A DNA stretch of 64,000 bases from Pseudomonadota bacterium (GTDB lineage Bacteria; Pseudomonadota; Gammaproteobacteria; Steroidobacterales; Steroidobacteraceae), in NCBI GenBank assembly GCA_025355105.1, contig JANYAE010000052.1, positions 186,001 to 250,000 of the forward strand, in the 5' to 3' direction. Positions 55,594 through 63,002 of this stretch are shown one piece after another. Each line of letters begins with the position of its first letter. The stretch's first letter is position 1. The notes beneath the pieces are model-generated. The model saw nothing but the letters and a program-made list of their open reading frames with translations. It searched no databases and was not told the DNA's origin. The position numbers and the translations under genes were made by a program.

Positions 55594-56451
55594 TCACACG
55601 CCGAGGATCTTACGCGCCTCGGCCGGACTCGCAATCTCGCGGCCGGCCTGACGCGCGACGGCGACCAGTGCCTGGATCAACGGGCCGTTGCTCTCGGCCT
55701 TCGAGCCGTCCGGCAGGTAGAACGTGTCCTCGAGACCCGTGCGCAGGTTGCCGCCAAGCTCGGCGGCGCGGCGGTGTAGCGCCCAGATCGGCGCGCGACC
55801 GATCGCGGTGACCTGCCAGGTTGCGCCAGGCACCGCGAGCCGCGCGAGGATCGGCAGCAGCTCCGGGTCCGCGGGCATGCCGGATTCGACGCCCATGACG
55901 AAGTTGTAGTCGAGGTGGCCGCTGTAGAGCCGCGTCCGCGCATACATCTCGACGCAGCGGACGATGCCGACGTCGAAGCACTCGAACTCCGGCAGTGCGC
56001 CGGTCTCGGCCATCACGGCGAGAAACGCCTCGACCTTTTCAACCGGGTTGTCGAACAGCATCGGCCGCCAGGCCCAGCTCCCGTCGCTGCGAACCTTGAG
56101 GTAGTTGAGCGAGCCTGCGTTGCAGGCGGCGATCTCCGGCCGGACTGCACGCATGCACGCGAGCGGGCCGCTGATGTCTGGCCCTATCACGCCGGTGGAT
56201 TGGTTGAAGATCACACCCGGGCAGCTTGCGCGGATCGCCTCTGCGATCTCGAGCGCCACGGTCGGCTCCCACGACGGCAGGTGTCCCCGGCCGGGCGCCT
56301 GCTGCCGGAAGTGGACGTGCACGACCGAGGCGCCGGCGTCGCAGGCCGCGCGTGCCTCGCGCGCCATCTGCTGCGGCGTCACGGGAACGTGGTGTTGGCC
56401 TGGATCGGTGAGCACGCCGGTGAGCGCGCAGGTGACAATGGCTTTGGACAT
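55594..56451 (-). CDS. Beta-keto acid cleavage enzyme (BKACE family)
   Basis: A 285-residue DUF849-type protein. The N-terminus KAIVTCALTGVLTDPGQHHV leads to the metal motif VVHVHFRQQAPG (His45, His47), then EIAEAIRASCPGVIFNQSTG and SGHLDYNFVMGVESGMPADP. BKACE enzymes use acetyl-CoA and a beta-keto acid to give acetoacetate and an acyl-CoA. Its start overlaps the biotin carboxylase stop (TGATG), so it belongs to the atu-like operon and may provide a chain-cleavage step. Confidence 0.85.
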   Translation of the reverse strand: MSKAIVTCALTGVLTDPGQHHVPVTPQQMAREARAACDAGASVVHVHFRQQAPGRGHLPSWEPTVALEIAEAIRASCPGVIFNQSTGVIGPDISGPLACMRAVRPEIAACNAGSLNYLKVRSDGSWAWRPMLFDNPVEKVEAFLAVMAETGALPEFECFDVGIVRCVEMYARTRLYSGHLDYNFVMGVESGMPADPELLPILARLAVPGATWQVTAIGRAPIWALHRRAAELGGNLRTGLEDTFYLPDGSKAESNGPLIQALVAVARQAGREIASPAEARKILGV

Positions 56452-58451
56452 CACGCACCTCGCTCGAAGCGCACCAGCAGCTGGCCGGGAGCCACCTGAT
56501 CGCCGACCCGGACCGCGACTGAGCTCACCCGGCCGGCGCGGGTCGCGCGCAGCTCGTGTTCCATCTTCATCGCCTCGAGCACCAGCAGCCGCTGCCCGGC
56601 GACCACGGCGGTGCCGGCGGTCACCGCGACCTCGAGCACGCGCCCGTTGATCGTGGCGCGTGCATCGTCGGCGGTCGCGACTGTCGGATCCGTTGGCCCG
56701 CGCGCCTCGCGGCGCCGGCAGTGGAAACGGTAGTCGCCCCGGCGAGTGTGCAGCCAGAGCGTGCGCCCGCGCCAGACGTAGCGGTAGGCGATCGCCACGC
56801 CGCCGATTTCGGCCTCGCCATCCTCGCGTGGCATCGCGGGCTGGCCGCGCACCTGAACCGGTTCGGCGCCGGCATCGAGCACGGCACCGTCCGGCGTCAG
56901 CACGACGCGCCCGGAGCGCAGCCGCGGCAAGAGTTGCTGCGACTGCGGCGCTTCCCATTCAAGCCGCCATGGCGCTGGCAGCGGCCGGCCGGGATTCCAG
57001 GCGCGCCAGTTCGTGTCGATGGCGGCGGCCTCCGGAGCAGCGGCCACCGACAACCACGCGGCCAGCGACCAGATGGTCGCGTCCGGTCCGTCGGCGCGCG
57101 CGGCGGGTTCGCCGAAGTGCTGCGCGATGAAGGCGGTCGAGACCGTGGTGCCTGCGGCAAAGGCTGGATGACGCAGCAGCCGGGCAAGGAATGCACGGTT
57201 GGACGGGACGCCGAGCAGAACCGTTCGATCGAGGGCGCGGGCTAGGCGCCCGATCGCCTCGGCGCGAGTCGCGCCGTGCGCGATCACCTTAGCCAGCATC
57301 GAATCGTAGAACGGCGACACCAGGAGACCCGGCGCCAGCGCGTGATCGCAGCGCGTCAGCTCATCGCAGCGCCAGTCGAGCACCTCGCCGCTACGCGGCA
57401 GGAAGTCATCGGCCGGCTCCTCGGCGCACAGTCGCACTTCGACCGCGTGCCCGCTGATGCGGACCTCAGCCTGGGTCAGCGGCAGCGGCTCGCCACGCGC
57501 GATCTTGAGCTGCAGCTCGACCAGGTCCAAACCGGTCACCAACTCGGTCACCGGATGTTCCACCTGCAGGCGGGTGTTCATCTCCATGAAGTAGAAGCGG
57601 CCGTCGCCGTCGAGCAGGAACTCGACCGTGCCCGCGCCCGCGTAGCCGACGGCCCGGGCCACCGCGACCGCCGCCTCGCCCATACGCTCGCGCAGTGCCG
57701 GCGTGACCGCTGGCGACGGCGCCTCCTCGACGATCTTCTGGTGACGGCGCTGCACCGAGCAGTCGCGCTCGCCGAGGTGAATCACCGCACCCGCTGCATC
57801 GGCCAGCACCTGGATCTCGACGTGCCGGGGCGCGTCGATCGCGCGCTCAAGGATCAACCGGCCGTCACCGAAGGCCTTGGCCGATTCCGCGGCGGCAGCC
57901 CGAACAGCCGCGGGCAGCCCCTCCGGTGTGGCCACCAGGCGCATGCCGCGACCGCCGCCGCCGGCCGCCGCCTTGACCATGATCGGATAGCCGATGTGGC
58001 GCGCCGCGGCGACGAGCGTCGCCTCGTCCTGGGCATCGCCGTCGTAGCCGGGCACGACTGCGACGCCGGCGGCGGCCATGCGCTGTCGTGCGCGCGCCTT
58101 GTCGCCCATGGCGGCGATGGCGGCAGGCGGCGGACCGATGAATCGGAAGCCGGCCGCCTCGGTCGCGGCGGCGAAGGCCGCATTCTCGGCGAGAAAGCCG
58201 TAGCCGGGGTGCACGCCGTCGGCCTGCGCGGCACGCCCGGCGGCGATGATCCGCTCGATCGAGAGATACGACTCGGCCGGCGTCATGCCGCCGATCGCCA
58301 CGGACTCATCGCACGCGGCGACGTGCGGATTGCTTCGATCCGCGTCGGAGTAGACGGCAATCGTCGTCATCCCCAGGCGCCGCGCGCTGCGCGCAATGCG
58401 CACCGCGATCTCGCCGCGGTTGGCAATCAGCAGGCGCGTCAGCGTCGTCAC
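56451..58451 (-). CDS. atuF: Acyl-CoA carboxylase alpha subunit (geranyl-CoA carboxylase-like)
   Basis: From the GTG at 58451 (overlapping the upstream stop as GTGA) the product is 666 residues. The biotin carboxylase domain is complete (LLIANRGEIAVRIARSARRL; IMVKAAAGGGGRGMRLV ATP loop; VEIQVLADAAGAVIHLGERD; FYFMEMNTRLQVEHPVTELV). The C-terminal biotinyl site is LVLEAMKMEHELRA, with the biotin Lys near residue 630. It carboxylates its own biotin for transfer by the beta subunit encoded in the same operon. The gene order favours geranyl-CoA over 3-methylcrotonyl-CoA as substrate. Confidence 0.85.
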   Translation of the reverse strand: MTTLTRLLIANRGEIAVRIARSARRLGMTTIAVYSDADRSNPHVAACDESVAIGGMTPAESYLSIERIIAAGRAAQADGVHPGYGFLAENAAFAAATEAAGFRFIGPPPAAIAAMGDKARARQRMAAAGVAVVPGYDGDAQDEATLVAAARHIGYPIMVKAAAGGGGRGMRLVATPEGLPAAVRAAAAESAKAFGDGRLILERAIDAPRHVEIQVLADAAGAVIHLGERDCSVQRRHQKIVEEAPSPAVTPALRERMGEAAVAVARAVGYAGAGTVEFLLDGDGRFYFMEMNTRLQVEHPVTELVTGLDLVELQLKIARGEPLPLTQAEVRISGHAVEVRLCAEEPADDFLPRSGEVLDWRCDELTRCDHALAPGLLVSPFYDSMLAKVIAHGATRAEAIGRLARALDRTVLLGVPSNRAFLARLLRHPAFAAGTTVSTAFIAQHFGEPAARADGPDATIWSLAAWLSVAAAPEAAAIDTNWRAWNPGRPLPAPWRLEWEAPQSQQLLPRLRSGRVVLTPDGAVLDAGAEPVQVRGQPAMPREDGEAEIGGVAIAYRYVWRGRTLWLHTRRGDYRFHCRRREARGPTDPTVATADDARATINGRVLEVAVTAGTAVVAGQRLLVLEAMKMEHELRATRAGRVSSVAVRVGDQVAPGQLLVRFERGA

Positions 58452-59287
58452 AGGAACGCCGGCAGCGGCGGGACGTCGACCTGCCACGCAGGCGGACGCT
58501 TCTGCTGCGCCGCGGCGATGCCCTCGAGGACGGCGCCGCGGCGCAGCAGGCCCGCAAACTCCAGTGCGGCGGCATCGAGGACGTCGCCGAGCGGCGCGTC
58601 GTCGCCGCGGCGGACGATGCGCTTCGTCGCGCGCAGCGCCAGGGGTTCGGCCGCGGCGAGCAGCGTGAGGTCCGCGCGGACTGCTGCGGCCAGCGCTGCC
58701 GCGGGCGCGACGACATCAGCCAGCCGGGCATCGCGCGCCGCCGCTGCGGTCAGGCGCGAGCCCGACAGCATCAGCCAGCGTCCGAGCGTCGGTCCCGCGC
58801 GGCGAGCGACGAACGGGGCGATCTGCGCCGGCGCAACCCCGAGCGTGACCTCGGGCATCGCGAACATCGCGTCATCGGCCGCGACCACGCGGTCGCAGGC
58901 CGCGGCGATGCCGCAACCGCCCCCCATCGCTGCGCCGGTGACCGCGGCGATGGTAGGCACGGGCAGCGCCGCGAGCTGCTCGAGCAGTCTGCCGAAGCGC
59001 CGGTTGTGGCGCGCAACGGGATCCTCGCCTTCGGGCGGTGCCGAGGCCAGGAGTTCCTGGAGACCGGCGAAATCGGCACCGGCGCAGAAGTTGCCACCTG
59101 CACCGCAGAGGACGAGCGCGCGGGCCGCGGTGTCTGCGGCCACCTGCGCCAAGACCTCCCCGAGCGCGCTGACGAGGTCCTCGCTCAGCGCATTACGCTT
59201 GGCCGGCCGGTTGAGGCAGGCAAACCAAAAGCCTGACGACCGCTCGACGAGGATGACGGCGGCAGGTCCTTGGGGCGTTGACTGCAT
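58448..59287 (-). CDS. atuE: Enoyl-CoA hydratase family protein (AtuE-like)
   Basis: A 279-residue crotonase-fold enzyme: FWFACLNRPAKRNALSEDL, the oxyanion segment GAGGNFCAGADFAGLQ, and GGGCGIAAACDRVVAADDAM then FAMPEVTLGVAPAQIAPFVA with the conserved Glu. The LGVAPAQIAPFV stretch resembles the isohexenylglutaconyl-CoA hydratase AtuE more than leucine-pathway LiuC, as I recall them. It would hydrate the carboxylated product of the geranyl-CoA carboxylase. The gene overlaps the biotin carboxylase start and begins 13 nt after the acyl-CoA dehydrogenase. Confidence 0.75.
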   Translation of the reverse strand: MQSTPQGPAAVILVERSSGFWFACLNRPAKRNALSEDLVSALGEVLAQVAADTAARALVLCGAGGNFCAGADFAGLQELLASAPPEGEDPVARHNRRFGRLLEQLAALPVPTIAAVTGAAMGGGCGIAAACDRVVAADDAMFAMPEVTLGVAPAQIAPFVARRAGPTLGRWLMLSGSRLTAAAARDARLADVVAPAAALAAAVRADLTLLAAAEPLALRATKRIVRRGDDAPLGDVLDAAALEFAGLLRRGAVLEGIAAAQQKRPPAWQVDVPPLPAFL

Positions 59288-59300
59288 CGGCTCGATCCGC

Positions 59301-60452
59301 TCAGGGCCGCGGCAGCGTGCCCATCAATTTACAGAGGATCGCCAGCATCACCTCGTCAGCGCCGCCACCGATCGAGGTGAGCCGGCCGTCGCGATACAGC
59401 CTGGAGACGCTGTTGTCCCAGGTGAATCCCATGCCGCCCCAGAACTGCAGGCACTTGTCGGCGACCTCGCGGGTCAGGCGGCCGGCCTTGAGCTTCGCCA
59501 TCGACGCGAGCGCGGTGACATCCTCTCCCCCGACGTACAGTTCCGTGGCGCGGTAGACCAGAGCGCGTAACGCCTCAACCTCGGTCTGGAGCTCCGCGAG
59601 CGTGAAGTGGACGACCTGGTTGTCGAGCACCGGCCGGCCGAAGATCTGACGCCCGCGCGTGTACTCGACCGTATCCTGGATCACGCCGTCGAGCGCCCGG
59701 AGCGTGTTGGCACCGGCCCATAGGCGTTCCTCCTGGAACTGCAGCATCTGGTAGGTGAATCCCTTGCCTTCGTCGCCGATGCGGTGCCGCACGGGCACGC
59801 GGACGCCGTCGAAATGGATCTGCGCAGTGTCCGACGAGTGCATGCCGATCTTGCGCAGCCGCCGCTCGACGGTGACGCCCGGGGTCTTCATCGGCACGAT
59901 GATCAACGACTTGTTGCGGTGTGACGCGTCGGCCGAGGTGTTGGCGAGGCAGCACATCCAGTCCGCCTGGCTGCCGTTGGTGTTCCACAGCTTGCCGCCG
60001 TCGATAACGTAGTCGTCGCCATCGCGGCGCGCGGTGGTGCGGATCGCCGCGACGTCCGATCCTGCACCCGGTTCCGACACGCCGACACACGCGACCGCGG
60101 TGCCGTCGATCGCGGGGGCGAGGAACTCGGCGCGCAACGCGTCGGAGCCGAAGCGCGCGAGCGCGGGGGTCGCCATGTCGGTCTGCACGCCGATCGCCAT
60201 CGGCACGCCGCCGCAGCGACAGCTACCGAGCGCCTCGGCCATCACCACCGAGTAGCTGTAGTCGAGAGCTGCGCCGCCGAACGCCTCCGGCTTCGTGAGG
60301 CCGAGGAGACCGAGCTCGCCGAGCCTGCGAAAGACCTCGTGTGCCGGGAACATTCCGGCCTCCTCCCACTCGTCGACATGCGGGTTCAGCTCCTGCGCGA
60401 CAAAGCGTTCGACGGTGCGCTTCAGTTCCTGATGTTCGTGCGTGAACTGCAT
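59301..60452 (-). CDS. atuD: Acyl-CoA dehydrogenase (citronellyl-CoA dehydrogenase-like)
   Basis: The 383-residue flavoenzyme has the acyl-CoA dehydrogenase domains in order: helical start (FTHEHQELKRTVERFVAQEL), VGVSEPGAGSDVAAIRTTAR for FAD and substrate, QFQEERLWAGANTLRALDGV, and the end LTSIGGGADEVMLAILCKLM. The EWEEAGMFPAHEVFRRLGEL start and the C-terminal style are like AtuD citronellyl-CoA dehydrogenase. It desaturates the acyl-CoA before carboxylation. It starts 14 nt after the carboxyltransferase stop. Confidence 0.8.
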   Translation of the reverse strand: MQFTHEHQELKRTVERFVAQELNPHVDEWEEAGMFPAHEVFRRLGELGLLGLTKPEAFGGAALDYSYSVVMAEALGSCRCGGVPMAIGVQTDMATPALARFGSDALRAEFLAPAIDGTAVACVGVSEPGAGSDVAAIRTTARRDGDDYVIDGGKLWNTNGSQADWMCCLANTSADASHRNKSLIIVPMKTPGVTVERRLRKIGMHSSDTAQIHFDGVRVPVRHRIGDEGKGFTYQMLQFQEERLWAGANTLRALDGVIQDTVEYTRGRQIFGRPVLDNQVVHFTLAELQTEVEALRALVYRATELYVGGEDVTALASMAKLKAGRLTREVADKCLQFWGGMGFTWDNSVSRLYRDGRLTSIGGGADEVMLAILCKLMGTLPRP

Positions 60453-60466
60453 GCAGCATCTCCCGA

Positions 60467-62083
60467 TCAGGGCCGGGCCACGCCGAACGTGACCGGCCGG
60501 GTCGTCACGCGCTCGGAGCGGCGGAATAGCGTGAGGACGTAGCCAAGGACACGACGCGTGTCGCGCGGGTCGATGACCCCGTCGTCGAGCATCCGCCCGG
60601 ACGTGTAGAAAGCCGAGGTCTGCCGCTCGAAGCTCTCGATGATCCTTGCGCGCATCGCATCGATCTGGCTGCGGTCCGGCTCGCTACCGCGTGCGCGCGC
60701 CGATTCCTCCATGACGATCGCCATGGTGGTGGCGGCCTGCTCGGCCCCCATCACTGCGGTTCGCGCGTTCGGCCAGGTGAACAGGAAGCGCGGCGCGAAG
60801 CCGCGGCCGCACATGCCGTAGTTGCCGGCACCGAACGACGCCCCGCACTGCACCGTGACCTGCGGCACGGTCGCGTTGGCGACGGCCTGAAGCATCTTGG
60901 AGCCGTGTTTGATCATGCCAGCGCGCTCTGGCTCAGCGCCAACCAGGTAGCCGGTCGTGTTCTGCAGGTAGATGAGCGGCAGCGCGCTTTGGCAGCAGGC
61001 CTGGACGAAGTGCGTGGCCTTCGTCGCGCCCGCCGGGTCCAGCGGGCCGTTGTTCGTCAGGATGCCTAGCGGTATGCCGTACAGGTCAGCGTGCACGCAG
61101 ACGGTTTCCGGGCCGTAGGCTGACTTGAATTCGAGGAATTCGGATCGGTCGACCAGTCGTGCGATCACCTCGCGCATGTCGACCGCCTTGCGGCCGTCCC
61201 GCGGCATGATGCCGAGCAGGTCCTCGGCGGAATGGCGCGGCTCGGGACCGTCAGGCAACGGGACCTCAAGGTCGCGCCAGCCGAGCCGGCTGACGAGCTC
61301 GCGCAAGATGCCGAGCCCCTCGGCGTCATCCTCGGCGACGTACTCGGCGAGCCCGGAAACGGTGGCGTGCATCGCGGCGCCGCCGAGATCCTCCTCGGTA
61401 GCGATCTCGCCGGTGGCGGCCTTGAGCAGCGGCGGCCCGGCGAGGAACGCACGGGCACGATTGCGCACCATCACCACGTAGTCCGACAGCCCAGGCATGT
61501 AGGCACCGCCGGCGGTCGAGCTGCCGTGCACGAGCGTCAGCACAGGGATGCCGGCGGCAGAAAGGCGGGCGAGACGACAGTAGTGCGAGCCGCCGCTGAT
61601 GAAGTCCTCGACCCGGTAGCGCAGTAGATTGGCACCTGCCGACTCGACCAAATGCACAAACGGCAGCCGGTTGTCGAGCGCGAGCTGCTGCGCGCGCTGG
61701 AACTTCTCAAGGCCCATGGGCTGCAGCGCGCCGGCCTCGATTCCGGAGTCGTCGGCCACGACCATGCACTTTGTCCCGGAGATGCTGCCGATGCCCGCGA
61801 TGCAGCCGCCGCCGGGCACCGACCGCGCCGGGTCGTCGACGTCGAGCAGGTAGCCGGCGAGCGGTGACAGCGCGAGGAACGGCGCGCCGGCGTCAAGCAG
61901 CAGCCCGAGCCGCTCGCGGGGCAACAGTTGATTGCGCTTGGTGAAGCGGGGGCCTGACCGCGCGGACGCTGCCTCGGTCCGCGCCTGCAGCGCCTCGAGC
62001 TCGGCGAGCAGCGCCAGCATGTGCGCGCGGTTCTCGGCAAACGCCGCGTCGCCGGTTGCCACTGCGCTCTCGTAAAACGGCAT
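60467..62083 (-). CDS. atuC: Acyl-CoA carboxylase beta (carboxyltransferase) subunit, AtuC-like
   Basis: The 538-residue subunit has both carboxyltransferase halves: GTKCMVVADDSGIEAGALQP, LVHGSSTAGGAYMPGLSDYV, then YLQNTTGYLVGAEPERAG and GASFGAGNYGMCGRGFAPRF. The NTTGY at the acyl site is what I recall from geranyl-CoA carboxylases; methylcrotonyl-CoA carboxylases usually have NITGF. It transfers CO2 from biotin to the acyl-CoA. The ATG at 62083 follows the SDR stop by 2 nt; a longer upstream frame overlaps the SDR and is unlikely. Confidence 0.85.
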   Translation of the reverse strand: MPFYESAVATGDAAFAENRAHMLALLAELEALQARTEAASARSGPRFTKRNQLLPRERLGLLLDAGAPFLALSPLAGYLLDVDDPARSVPGGGCIAGIGSISGTKCMVVADDSGIEAGALQPMGLEKFQRAQQLALDNRLPFVHLVESAGANLLRYRVEDFISGGSHYCRLARLSAAGIPVLTLVHGSSTAGGAYMPGLSDYVVMVRNRARAFLAGPPLLKAATGEIATEEDLGGAAMHATVSGLAEYVAEDDAEGLGILRELVSRLGWRDLEVPLPDGPEPRHSAEDLLGIMPRDGRKAVDMREVIARLVDRSEFLEFKSAYGPETVCVHADLYGIPLGILTNNGPLDPAGATKATHFVQACCQSALPLIYLQNTTGYLVGAEPERAGMIKHGSKMLQAVANATVPQVTVQCGASFGAGNYGMCGRGFAPRFLFTWPNARTAVMGAEQAATTMAIVMEESARARGSEPDRSQIDAMRARIIESFERQTSAFYTSGRMLDDGVIDPRDTRRVLGYVLTLFRRSERVTTRPVTFGVARP

Positions 62084-62085
62084 CG

Positions 62086-62943
62086 TCAGTCGCCGAGCAC
62101 GCGCGGCCGATGAACGCGGTGGAAACCGTTGAAGGCCGGCGAAGGCGCACCGCCACTCAGTGGCCAGTGCCGTCGCGCATTTGGCGCTGCGCCGTCGATG
62201 CGCAGGCACGTTCCCGAGATGAACGCCGCGGCCTCCGAGAGCAGAAACGCGATCGCGGCCGAAACCTCGGACTCGGTCCCGAGTCGACGTGCCGGCGTGT
62301 GCCGCGGCAGGCCGCGGATCATGGCCTGCGCCGCCTCCGGGTAGGTGTCGAGGCCGCTCGAGGCGATCCAGCCCGGCGCCACGCAGTTAACCCGGACCGG
62401 CGCCCACTCGCAGGCGGCGGTCTCGGTGAAATTCACCATGCCGGCACGCGCCGCGCCGCTATGGCCCATGCCCGGCATGCCATTCCACATGTCGGCGGTC
62501 ATGTTGACGATCGCGCCGCCGCCGGCGCGCATGCATTGCAGGTAGCACTCGCGGGCCATCAGGAAACCGCCGGTCAGATTGGTGCCGACGACCGCCTGCC
62601 AGCCCTTGGCCGAGATCTCGGCGAGCGGCGAGGGGAATTGGCCGCCGGCGTTGTTGACGAGGCCATGGATCCGGCCGTGCGTCGCGGTGACGGCGGCCAC
62701 GACTGTCCGGACGGCGGCCTCGTCGCGGACGTCGCAGACCGCGTGCTCGCAGGCGCCCGCGTCGGCGCGGATTTCGGCCTCGACCACGCTCAGCTTGTCG
62801 ACTTTGCGGCCGACGAGCACGACGTGGGCGCCGAGCGCTGCGAGCTCGTGCGCGGTGCAGCGACCGATGCCGCTGCCGGCGCCCGTGACGATCACCACCT
62901 GGTCCCGGAACAGGCCCGGGCGGAACACGCTCTGGTACGGCAT
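62086..62943 (-). CDS. Atypical SDR, enoyl-CoA reductase-like (lacks YxxxK)
   Basis: A 285-residue SDR with the NAD(P) motif VVIVTGAGSGIGRCTAHELA, LVNNAGGQFPSPLAEIS, and a C-terminal IDGAAPNARRHWPLSGGAPS. In place of the catalytic YxxxK it reads GMGHSGAARAGMVNFTET, like the HSGAARAG loop of peroxisomal trans-2-enoyl-CoA reductase, but both the Tyr and the Lys of that enzyme's shifted YNLTK are absent. A reductase acting on unsaturated acyl-CoA, or a structural SDR, is likely. It is the first gene of the minus-strand operon; its start lies just left of the palindrome at 62956. Confidence 0.82.
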   Translation of the reverse strand: MPYQSVFRPGLFRDQVVIVTGAGSGIGRCTAHELAALGAHVVLVGRKVDKLSVVEAEIRADAGACEHAVCDVRDEAAVRTVVAAVTATHGRIHGLVNNAGGQFPSPLAEISAKGWQAVVGTNLTGGFLMARECYLQCMRAGGGAIVNMTADMWNGMPGMGHSGAARAGMVNFTETAACEWAPVRVNCVAPGWIASSGLDTYPEAAQAMIRGLPRHTPARRLGTESEVSAAIAFLLSEAAAFISGTCLRIDGAAPNARRHWPLSGGAPSPAFNGFHRVHRPRVLGD

Positions 62944-62955
62944 GGGGCCAGTCTA

Positions 62956-62971
62956 AAGCAAGCGCTTGCTT
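62956..62971. promoter_or_regulatory. Perfect 16-bp palindrome, likely TetR-type operator
   Basis: AAGCAAGCGCTTGCTT is a flawless palindrome centred in the 59-nt gap between the divergent SDR operon and the right-hand acyl-CoA dehydrogenase. Its length and symmetry fit TetR-family operators that control acyl-CoA or terpene catabolism and would let one dimer control both directions. No TetR gene is visible in the window. Confidence 0.65.
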
Positions 62972-63002
62972 GATAATAGAGGGTGGCCTACGATCGAGCC
63001 CC

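Noticed and set aside
57276-59570. 764-codon open frame antisense to the biotin carboxylase and hydratase genes
   Set aside because: No domain and low-complexity composition; the sense strand has intact enzymes.
55594-62943. Leucine (liu) catabolic cluster
   Set aside because: The gene order carboxyltransferase-dehydrogenase-hydratase-biotin carboxylase behind an SDR, the NTTGY acyl site and the lack of an HMG-CoA lyase fit the atu arrangement better.
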